NCBI RefSeq assembly: GCF_901709675.1
Contig: NC_051095.1
Coordinates: 4,589,956-4,653,955, forward strand
Origin: Syngnathus acus
Taxonomy: Eukaryota; Chordata; Actinopteri; Syngnathiformes; Syngnathidae
Reading direction: 5' to 3'
Length of the DNA: 64,000 nucleotides
Part shown: positions 22,446-33,400 of the stretch, piece after piece
How the letters are laid out: each line of letters opens with the position of its first letter
Position numbering within the stretch: position 1 is the first letter of the stretch
Made by a program: the position numbers and the translations under genes
Notes under the pieces: generated by a model
What the model was told of the DNA's origin: nothing
The model's input: only the letters and a program-made list of their open reading frames with translations
Databases searched by the model: none

Positions 22446-22778
22446 CAGTGATCCCTCGCTACTTCGCGTTTCGTTTATCGCGGCTTCACTACATCGCGGA
22501 TTTTTTTTCCAAATTAAAAAAACATTTAAAAGTCAAAATAAAACTTCTAAATTGAGGAAACATGTGTCTAACCTTTGGGACAATGTAGTATTGCTCCAAA
22601 TATTCGTTTACATTTCTTTAGAAGTCCGTTTTCGCGTGTTAGCACGACGGCGAATTAGCATCTTTCCGCTAACTCGTTAGCCTGCCCAGTACTTCTTGTT
22701 GGTGACCGTACTTCGCGGATTTCACTTATCGCGGGTGGTTTTTGGAACCAATTATCCGCGATAAACGAGGGATTACTG
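22446..22778. mobile_element. Tc1/mariner-superfamily (Tigger/pogo-like) MITE
   Basis: The 333-bp element starts CAGTGATCCCTCGCTACTTC, and the right end read inwards starts CAGTAATCCCTCGTTTATCG. It is flanked by TA on both sides (22444-22445 and 22779-22780), the mariner target duplication. It repeats internal words such as TTCGCGGATTT and TATCGCGG. It has no coding capacity, so it is a non-autonomous element. Confidence 0.85.
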
Positions 22779-23139
22779 TATACCAAAACAAGGAAGTATT
22801 TAACACATACAGTGGACAACAAAGATTTTTTAAAAATTTTTTTTAAAGTGTGTTGGGCTTTAACTGTACGTCGCTTTTATATAACACGAGTTCATAACGC
22901 AGATGGCGTCTGGCTAACGAGAGCCTGCAGATGTCACTTTTGCCTCCGCTGTGCTCCGTTGGAAAAAAATAATAATACAACAAATATGCAATCCGTACAA
23001 CTGCGCCATGGCCAGTCAATATTTAACAGCCAGCCCCCCCCGTCCCGTTTAATCATTCGCTGACACACAGTAGTGCAGAAATAGCAAATGTGCATGCAAT
23101 GTGCAACTTGTGCAAGTGTGTATGTACACGCGTGAGTGC

Positions 23140-23514
23140 GTAGCACGCCGCAGGAAGGAGAGTCGAGGAGGAAGGGGCGTGACTTGACTTGGACATCTCG
23201 TCCATCTCTCCTCGAAAAACATCTCGAATCCAGTTCAGGTGCCGAAAGCAACAAAGTGGACCGGTCCGTTTATGGTGCCTCGTCCGGGACTACCGCCGCT
23301 GAACCAGCCTCCCTTCCTCTTCCTCATCGCAGCCTTCAAAGCAAATCCGCTTCAAACCGTAAAAGGAATTATTTGTCACAAGAAAGGCGACATTTGGAGT
23401 TGAAAACAAGGACGGAAGTTTGCGGTTTTTCCCTACGTCTCCTCCCACTTTTCAATTTCGCAACTCTTGCTTTTGAAGATATTGCAAGCACATCTATTTC
23501 GGACTATCGCCAAG
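23140..23514 (+). other. usp53: Candidate non-coding leader exon / promoter region of usp53
   Basis: A GC-richer stretch ends in a good donor (CCAAG then GTAAAT at 23515). The usp53 coding exon has an acceptor candidate at 27525-27526 (CCTTTTCAG), 29 bp before its ATG, so an upstream leader exon is likely. The stretch also carries a 151-codon open frame with no recognisable domain, which I treat as chance. Confidence 0.35.
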
Positions 23515-24112
23515 GTAAATTCATTTTTTACATTTATTTTGATTATTATTATTGTTTATATTGGAGTACTGCGTGTTGGAAACGTACCTGAACGCAGGTA
23601 AGCGCAAGAATCAGGAAGTCAGGTCGACCAGTATATGAAACAAAGTTAAGCATTATAAGCATAACTAACGAATTAAGCCAAATATAAAGCGACGTCAAGG
23701 TTCATGTCGTGCGGGAAAAAAAGTTTGTTGTTTACACACCTCTGTCGTATGTTGACTGCCAGCCAAGTCAAGTGTTCACTCGTGTGGTAGTAAAACAACA
23801 AGTCGGAGGGCAAAGTTACAAAAAAGAATCGTCAAAAACCTACTTGACAATTCGCGTTTTTAAAGAATTAAGTATGAATAAAGCGCAGTTCCAACAAAAC
23901 ACCAGATATACACTTTCACTGCGGCTTTATTTACGATGTGGACAAAAGGATAGACAACCAATTAAACGATAAACTTGAATAATTATTAAACAATATCCCA
24001 CACTAACAGTATGAGTAGCAGACAAAATGGAATGTCGACTTTGAAGTATTAAATGAAAGAACGAATGCTAAAAGTGGTCAAAATGTTCTCATATTGGCAG
24101 TTTTAAAGAAAC

Positions 24113-24213
24113 ACTCGAGGTTCTGAGTTCGAATCCCAGCTCTGGCCTTCTTGTGTGGAGTTAATAATTTGTGACGTGATCCAGGTTGTACCCTGGTACA
24201 TAAAATAGATGGA
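24113..24213 (+). repeat. Internally deleted tRNA-like SINE fragment
   Basis: It contains a perfect RNA polymerase III B-box-like GTTCGAATCC (24126-24135), then CAGCTCTGGCCTTCTTGTGT and, after a jump, CCAGGTTGTACCCTGG. From memory this is the head and part of the tail of a common teleost interspersed repeat. No intact tRNA fold precedes the B box, so it is not a tRNA gene. Confidence 0.5.
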
Positions 24214-24675
24214 CGACCACCTGCAACAACCTGCACGATGCAATGTTTGCTTTCTCTGGTGAAAAACCAAAAGTGTCGTGATCCAATGCCGTTATCTGAG
24301 CTGTACGGCTCATCCTGAATGACACCATTATGGTCGATTTCTGTCCTTCAAAAGGGAGTTGGAAGCATGTCGACAAACCTGTTTTTGTCTTTTCTGTTTG
24401 AATTGAGCTCTGCGGGAAAAGTCTGCTGGCATGATTCTGGAAGGACAAAAATTAGGTTACTGGGGGTCAAGATGGTAGCTGCTGAAGTGACACACTTTAG
24501 GACTAAAAGGAAACTGACATGTTGGAATTCTTGACATGAAAAGTAGTGGTAGTATGCGAATCATTCCCTGGCATTGCCCCGCCCCCCCCCAAATAAATAA
24601 TATCTTCCACTCCAATTGCTCAAATGTTGCTATATAAATTCACTGCCGCTTCAAGGCCTTTGTTTATGAATACTT

Positions 24676-24961
24676 AGGTTACTGAATCTCGATTATTTCG
24701 GAAATAATTGAAATCATGATTATGTAAACAATCGTTTATTTTTGTTATAACATTTCTTTGAAACACAATAATTATGAAAGTTCCTTTAATGGACCGAACA
24801 TGTAACTTTTTTTTAGAACAATGCAAATAAATGTACTGCATAAATTCAAGTATAGCGTCCTTGTATAAACAAAAATTTGTGTCTATTAATCGTTTTTCTT
24901 ACGATTATGCCAATTTTGTAATCATGCAATAATTGTAATTGAATTTCGATGAGCCCTAGAA
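24676..24961. repeat. Diverged AATTG/CGATTA-rich interspersed element
   Basis: The stretch runs from AATCTCGATTATTTCGG to GATGAGCCCTAG, with repeated CGATTAT, AATAATTG and GTAATCATG words. It resembles fish hAT-like repeats that end in GCCCTA. The ends are too diverged to define a target-site duplication. Confidence 0.35.
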
Positions 24962-27554
24962 GAAATGCATACTCTATTATTTTTTTCAGGGGGATTGATT
25001 AACAAAGTCTTGACTTTGGTTACTGTTTGATTTCAATTTTTGACTAATTGTTTTTAAGTGAAAAGGAAAGCAAGAGTTTGCTCTTGTTCACACGAGTGGG
25101 AAGTCTTGGATCCCGGAACATGTGCTTCTGTGTTGTTGTAGCCTTTCCTCTGCTGGACAACAGCGAGGAGGAATAGCGAGTGAGTCAGCGCCCTGTGGGT
25201 GATCCGATCTGTTCCGCAGGCCCGAACGTGGCATTGTTGTCCGAAAGGCTCCACAGCCACCTTCTGTCTGTCGGGAAATAAACTGTATTTTTTTTTTGAA
25301 AGCACATTCCGCCATCTGAACAGGAGTTCAGGAAATTCCCACGGGGAAAAAAATGGATCAGATTTTGTATGGAGTCATCGGGAATTCCTGCCTCGCGCGC
25401 AAAAGCGGGCCTTTCCTAACGAGCTCGTCCATCAGTCGATCAAATGCCGATGACTTGGCGCCAAAGCTTCAACTCCCTCGGTCCCCCAGTCCAGACTTGC
25501 TGATGCGCCTCTTCGCGCGATTGCTCCGAGGCGCTAGCTTGTACATTTTCTTAATGACCGGAGAGAAAGAAGCTCTGGACATTTTTTCGCTTGACACTTC
25601 CTGGGCGAACCTTTTTATTGGCGGGCTTCCGGACTTCCCCTTAAAAGAAACAGAACAAATCATATTTGCTTATAAAACTGGGCAGCTCAGAGTATTTATT
25701 CCGTTTTCATTTCAAGCCTGCATGAATCTCTTCCGTTAGTCGTCACAAAATGTCCCTTAAAAAGTTTAAACCCATTTTGGATTGGTCGTGTTTGCCTGAT
25801 TGTTCTGTTCTCTGCTATTCATGTTATTTTTTTTTTTTGTGTTCTGATCCAGCTGACGCAGTGACCCAATTTCCATACTGGGATCAATGGTTTCCTTTTT
25901 ATCGCGTATTAAGTAGACTGCTCTCCATCCGTCGGCATTCCATGAGTCAATGCTGGGGGAAAATGTGATTTCGATGGAGGGAAAAACGATCATTTCTGTC
26001 TGTTGAGCTGTCGGTCGTTGCCCAATGGATAAACGCAAGGCGGCGACCGAGCCGCTGAAATTGATTTCAAGGGGATCCGATTTTCTCATGGAGATTGGGT
26101 TTTTATTAGACAATCGTAAAATGGCAGATGACGGCAGGCTGTAAGAATGCCGATGCTGGCTCGTCACTCTTTCGCCATGCGCCTCTTTAACCTCTGTGGC
26201 TTGTAACCTGGTCCGGCTCAGTCTAAAAATGTGTCGGGGGGTCAATTTCGAAATGCTTTGTCGGACAAAAAATATGTCATGGCTAGCTAGCTGTGAAATT
26301 TAAATGATCTCTGTGAAATATCTTCATTGCTACTAGCTAGCATCTTAGCTAACACGTATTTCAAAATTATTTTCATACAAGTGTTATACATGGATTGACT
26401 CTTTGTATTTAGGGCGTCAAAATGATTGGCAGGTGTTTTTTTACAGCCCCTTTGACCTCGTCACACCTGATAATAGCTGCCGCTTTCGAGTGCGGCGCTC
26501 GGCGTACAGCAGTGGCAGGACGGCGCCGCGTTCCACTCTTCCCGCCAGACCTGAAACTAATCTGCAAAACTCTTAAGCAACTCCGAGCTTAAGTGATTGC
26601 TTCGGAATCCCGTTGCCATGGAGGCCGGGCTGCAAAGTACGTGCCCACTCCCCCGCTACTCTTTAATTGAATCGCACGAGGATGATGACTGTCAAAGCAG
26701 CGTTGAAACTCGAATGGCTTCTTCCATGCTTGCCGTGTTGTCATCTGTCCGTGATTCTTGAAATACCACAATGGTAAATGTTGTCGGACCGGTTTTGGCT
26801 AAAAGCCTCGCGGTAAGGTTCGGGTTTTCTTTTGGTCTTTGTACATAAACATGTTCGGCCATCTTGGTTAATGTGTCGCATAGACCAGAAGATTAATGAA
26901 TGACAATAATGAGATTCAATTGGTGACATGTCCCGGCTACCGCGAGTCAGTTTGTTTTGTTTTGGCTTGACAAACGTTTTGTTTGTCAACGCTCAGTGAA
27001 AGCAAGCGGACGTGAAAGCGCCGCCGTTGCCGGGTACGCGCTCCAACTCGACCTTGTCATCTTTTTTAAGAGCTGTTTGTAAAAGTTAATGTGCAAGCTT
27101 TGTTGACATTCCTTAAAAGCTTCAGTTGGGCCAAGGGTGGGGAACATTTTATTTCCAAAGGCCACCATCGAAAATGTATGAATGTTAATGATATACAAGA
27201 TTCCTGGCCAGGTTGTGAAATCCAAATGATCTCATTGTGGTTGTTTTGGACAGAAGCTGAACGTGGATCTTCAGACCGCTGAATGTCCTGAGAAGAAGCA
27301 TCACAAATATGTGGCAAGAAGAGTCCTCAGTGGTTAGAGGACATCGCACCTGTGGACCAGTAAACCTCACAGACGTGTTTCTTGGATTATAAAACCACGC
27401 CCCCCATCCTCGGACCCACCTTTTGATTTTTAGACCTTCCTCATGCACGCAAGACATGGACTAGTGGCCCATGTGTAGCAGGACATCTACAGCTCGTGGG
27501 ATTACATAGCCCCAGACCTTTTCAGGGGTCACTTTACTCCTTCAAGTAAACCCG

Positions 27555-30409
27555 ATGGCATTACTCAGGTTGTTCAGGAAGCCCGGAAGCAATCTGGGGA
27601 AGGGCTACCAGCCGGGGAGCATGATGTCTCTGGCCCCCACCAAAGGACTTCTGAACGAACCGGGCCAGAACAGCTGCTTTCTCAACAGCGCCGTGCAGGT
27701 ACGACTTGGCTTGTTCCGCTAACATCTAGCCGGCGTGCTGGTTCATTAGATTGAGTCCCAAATGCTGTGTGACGGTTTATTAGAGTGCGATGAGAGATCA
27801 ATAAATTAAATATCTGAGGTAAATTAGAAAATTTAACACTCAGGCTCTGTTCACAAAAAGAAAAAAGTAAAATCAGCAAATTTGAAATGTTTGGTACTGT
27901 AGAGTTGCTGAGTCACGACTATCACAACAAATTTTAAGTGACATTAAAAATGTAAAATCAGTATTATTGGATTTGGAAAAAAAAAATGCAATTGTACTGT
28001 TTACACTACTTGAAAAAAATCAAAATGAGCTGCAGTGGATAAACAATGGATGACATACGTTTTGTGACATTTTGTTGGGTAGTGTGTCATCACGTTTGAC
28101 TCATTCTAAAATATGCGCTTTGTGACAGAAACAGTTGGGAAACTCGGAATTAGGTGATGTCAGTGACGTGATACTCGAGCGTTAAAGCTCACACACCTGT
28201 TCCAGAATTGCGTCATCCCCTTAAAATATAATAACACTGCCTCTACCCTGGAAATGCTTAAAATGACATTTCTCTCAATTATTATTATTTTTTTGTTATT
28301 CACAATCCAGTCTCTACATTTATTTTTGTCTTTGCCAAAGCTGAACGTCAAGTCGTTTTAGTCACCCCCCCACCCCCCCCCAGTGTTGTACGACGAAACA
28401 ATACACTTGACGGTTGTGTTGTGTGACTGGTGGGGTGTTGGCTGCTGGGTTGCCTCATGGTTTTCCAGTCAGCCGCCTGGAGTGAGGTCACCCTCCAGCC
28501 CTGCGTGACTCACGGGGTGAGGCGGCAGATGAGCTGGTTGGGGATGAGCAGTCTCCCCCCCGCTGGCGTGGTTTCTCTTCCGGAAGACCTTGGAAATGCA
28601 AAACAATGTTTGTTTTGTGTCCAATTGTGTAGGTTCTTTGGCAGCTTGACATCTTCAGACGAAGCTTGAGGCAGCTACCAGGCCACTTCTGTTTAGGCGA
28701 GTCGTGCATTTTTTGCGCATTAAAGGTAAAGAGTGTTTCGGGGAAGAGCAATTTTCTGTTGTTGTTTTTTTTGCACCAACACCCCCCCCCCCCCCCTTCT
28801 CTCCTCAGGGCATTTTCTCCCAGTTCCAGCACAGTCGGGAGCGAGCGCTGCCTTCAGACAACCTGCGTCACGCCTTGGCCGAGACCTTTAAGGACGAGCA
28901 GCGCTTCCAGCTGGGCTTCATGGACGATGCCGCAGAGTGCTTTGTAAGTTCCTCTGGAAACCCCTCGGGAGGGAAACGAGCGTAACCGGGAGAGTGTGTG
29001 TACCCGTGTGTACCGCAACAAACAGTGGCGAGGTCACAGAAAAGAGCTTCTGTCTCTCCTTTCCTCTCCCATCGAGCCCCCTAGCAGGTTGCCGCTAAAT
29101 ATCGAGATGACAGATTATATAAGTGCTGAGGATTGCATCACTTCTGCGTTACGCCGAATGTGTTGATTTTAAAGCAAATAAAAAAAATAACTAAATAGAA
29201 AGGGGTAGTATGGACAACCGAAGCAAATAGGCCGAATCTTTGCTAGGTGCTGCCACTTTGGTTCGAGGGGCTTAACTCATGAGCCAAATGGCACCTGTGA
29301 GAATCGCGGGAACTGCGGGTTTTTATTTTTTATTTTTCTATTGATTTATTTTTTACATTTTTCACCTCATCTCGTGTCTCTGAGTTTGACATTTATTTTT
29401 TGGGATATGGGGGAGTATCGATACCACTAATGAAGAATTCATTAGTCAAGGATAATAATAATAACAATTTAAAATTAATATGAATATTAAAATAATAATG
29501 AATGAAGAATTCATTAGTCAAGGATAATAATAGTAATATTGTTATTATTAATAATAATTTAAAATTAATATGAATATTAGTAATATTAATAATAATAATA
29601 TAAGTATTATTTAAAATTAATATAAATGATACAAATAATAACAATTATTATTATTATTATTATTTAAAATGAATATAAATATTAATAATAATAATAATAA
29701 TGATAATAACCATCCTAAAACATCTTGATGAGTACTAATTGAGGAAATAAGGAAATAAATAAATCTAGCTTTATTTACAATGGCTCTGCGGCAAAGTTGT
29801 TTTTGCAACAACGTTAATTGCTCACAGATCTTTACGCTTGAACTCTTGGCACGCCACTGGAGAATTGAGCATCCGTTGTAAGATGAACTGGCTGTGAAGC
29901 TGCAACCGTGCAGTCTTGAATATTTTATCACGTGGAGACCTGACAACACCTGAGTCACCGGGCGCTTGCCTTTGAAACCTTATGCCTAAATTTCACCTCG
30001 CTCTGTCCCATCCCAAAGCTGACTGGGCGCTCTTAGCCAGGCTGTTTTTTGGGGTTGTTGTTGATTGATGTAATATTGTGTGACAGGAAAATATACTGGA
30101 GAGAATCCACTTGCACATCGTGCCCGAGGAGACGGACGCGTGCACCTCAAAGTCTTGCATCACCCATCAGAAGTTTGCCATGTCGCTTTACGAGCAGGTC
30201 AGTAGGACGTCATTTCGCTCGCAATTCGCTTGCGCCAATGCCGGAAACCCCAACTCGCAAGGCGCGCGCATGAATCAACGTCTGAGACTGTGCGAGTCCA
30301 ATCCGTCACGTTCTGATAGCGGGCGGCCTCAGTGGAGTAAGGCCGATTTGATTGGACTCAGGTTCTTCAATGCAGCATCAGCAGAAGCCACTAAATCACA
30401 GATGGTGTG

Positions 30410-30459
<50 letters not shown>

Positions 30460-33400
30460 GGAGTGTGTGTGAGACACACACAGACACGCAAACACCACTG
30501 GGTTTTGCGTGATGCTGACTCGCTTTAACAAACCAGTTTGACCTCACTCTAAAATACATGAAAAAATTTGCATTCAAAAATGATATACATTGCATTTTTA
30601 TTATGTTTATATGAAAACACAAGATTGTAATGAAAAGGAGCACAGGGAAAATGTCCTGCCCCTTTCTACAGAAAAACATTTCATTTTCCAATTTCCCCTT
30701 TTGCCATTTCATTTAAAAAAAAAAATCTGCAGTTTTATAATTAATATACCCTATTCTGCAGACCACTGTCTAAATTAAAATTTGCATTTTTTAACACTTT
30801 TCTTTAATGATCTTATTAAAGCAAAAAAAAAAAAACAACTAACAATTTTTTAGGATTATTTAAAAAAAAAAAAACGGTGCTTGCTGAATGAGCATGTTTG
30901 CAACTGCTGGCCCGGCATGCACACTACAACCTTGGATCTTTTTTTTTGTTGCTACAGCAGTGAATGTAATTGGCCAGGCAACAATGATAGACATTTTTGC
31001 TCACTTTGTCTCCCCGTCTGCAGTCTGTGTGCCGTAGCTGCGGGGCCTCATCTGACCCGCTGCCGTTTATAGAGCTGGTTCATTACGTCTCCACCACCGC
31101 GCTCTGGTAAAGCAACAAAAACATGCTCATTACCGTCCTCGTCCGCCTCACTTGTCCGTTTGGCTCTCCTCTTCCTCAGCCAACAGATGTTACAGCGCAA
31201 GGACGAAACTTTTGGAGAACTGTTACAAGCGGCGTGTACAGTCGGAGACCTCCGTAACTGTCCCGTAAGTGTCTTGGAAACGGTTTCAAAATAAACTCAT
31301 TCATTGCCAATGACGGTTATAGACGTCCATTTTAATTGGGCTGGTGGTGAATGAGTTCAGGGTTTTTATTTTCACTCTTTTCCCACTGTAGAGCAAATGT
31401 GGCCAGAGGATTCGGATCCGACGTGTCCTCATGAACTCCCCAGAGATCGTCACCATCGGCTTCGTGTGGGATTCGGACCAGTCGGACCTCACCGAGGACG
31501 TGATACGCTCGCTGGGGCCTCACCTCAGCTTGTCAGCGGTGAGCGCCGTACACACCGCTCACACCGTCGTCAGCTGCGACCGTTGCGTAATCAGTCGGTG
31601 CCCCGCCGGGGTCTCCCTGCCCCGCTGGTCAAAAAGCCCCCCCCCCCCTACTTTTAGTTCGTGTCAACCGGTTCAAATCCCCTCCCTACCAGAGGAGGTT
31701 GAGCGCCGTTGGCGAGTTGTACAGCGCTGCTGGAAATCAAATGGGGGTGGGCTCCTCACACGTTACATAACTTCCGCACTCAAGTGTTGAGTTTGTTTAT
31801 TTGACAGCCCTCTCTCCCGCATGTTTCTCGAGCGCTCGCCGCAAAAAGCCCCGATTCATTCGGGAGTGTTTAATGTGACATTATTGGGTGTTAAATGCAG
31901 ACCCACCACCACCGCCCCGATTGTTTGCGAGCTATTGTTTGCGAGGGTGAGAACCGGCTGAGCAGGAAACGCGCGAGGATGAAACCGAACCTATTTTTTG
32001 ACATTCGAGTGCCGTTTCCCTCTGGAATTTATATTTTGTGTGTGTTTTGGGCAAGGGGTCACCCAACATTTTTTGGTCCACAAACTGGTTTCATGCAAAA
32101 TGATATTTTGATGGACCAGTATATAAAATAAAATAATAAAATAAAATATATAATCAAAAATCTTGGGATAATTATTTGTCCCCCAAAAGTTTTTGACTTT
32201 TTTTTTAGATTTTGCTACTGTATTACGTGACCGAGATGAGACCTTTTATGACAACAACAAATTCTTCAATGCAGCTTTATGCTAAATAACCTTTAGACTT
32301 CACCGGTTTACTTTTGGATCTTTTATCCAGTTGTGATTTAAAGCCGCTGTTTTTGTGTGCGCAGCTTTTCTACAGAGTGACCGACGAGCACGCCAAAAAG
32401 GGTGAGCTGCAGCTGGTGGGGATGATCTGCTACTCCAGCCGCCACTACTGTGCCTTCGCTTACCACACCAAGACCTCCAAGTGGGTCTTCTTCGATGACG
32501 CCACCGTCAAAGAGGTGCCTCAATCGTACACTAACCATTATTTTGCGTTCCAAAACAAAGTCGAATATTACAAATGGTTGCTCACCATTTTATGCCCAAC
32601 TCAAGTCGCATTGCGCAGAGCTCAGGCAAGCTAGCTGCCAAGTCTGCGCAATCCTAATTTGGATCAGCGCCAAATTGTCCATAGATACAGCAGAACCTCC
32701 ATCGATGAACGCATTCTGTGTGGCTGCATGACTTCAAGCACAAACTCGTCATTTTATAATGTGCAAAGGTAATTAATTAACTATGTAATTAATTATGTAA
32801 AGAAGCACTTTGGAAAAATTTCCCAAATGAAACTAAATGCAGTTCGACGTTTGAAGCTGCCTGACTTTTTTTTTTTTTCTATGAATTGTGAGCCAACATA
32901 ATTTTTAAAAAATGTTTTAGTCTACTTTGTAAAATACATTATTTATTGACTTAATAGTTTGCTTATTGTACTCCACTTTCCCATGCTTGCATTTTCAATA
33001 GCTATCACACTTTCCGTTGTTCCTGCTCGCCCTCATCTCGCCGCTGTAATCTTCATTTGCTTAATTAAGAAGCACACGGGGCATCTGCTAGCCCACAGCT
33101 CGCCTTGGCGGCGTCTCCGCGCCGGCACCTGACGAAGCCCCGCTAATGTGATTGTTCCACGCGCTCGCCAATTGGACTGCGAGGATGCGTTTTATCCTCG
33201 TTTTCTTTGCAGTCATGCTTTGGCTTCCGTTCCGACATCTGCCGCTGCTCACGGCTTTTATTTGAATGTGGGAGTGGTTGTGATTTTTTTTTTTTTCTCA
33301 CATGCTGTCCTTTCTCCTGATGTTCTCACTTTAGGTCGGGTCCAGGTGGAAAGATGTGGTCAGCAAATGTATTAAAGGTCACTTCCAGCCTCTCCTGCTG

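Larger units (their letters stand above)
22779..27554. other. Non-coding region upstream of usp53 (probable leader intron)
   Basis: Apart from the candidate leader exon (to 23514) and the repeats listed, I see no exon. If the leader exon is right, 23515-27526 is usp53 intron 1. Stretches 25050-26250 and 26400-27050 are GC-richer, unique-looking sequence with no recognised coding signal. Confidence 0.45.

Noticed and set aside
23136-23591. 151-codon ORF
   Set aside because: Lies in the candidate usp53 leader and promoter region, crosses its donor site and shows no family similarity.
24113-24150. tRNA gene
   Set aside because: Only a B-box-like GTTCGAATCC is present. No acceptor stem, D arm or anticodon arm can be drawn; it is a SINE-like fragment.
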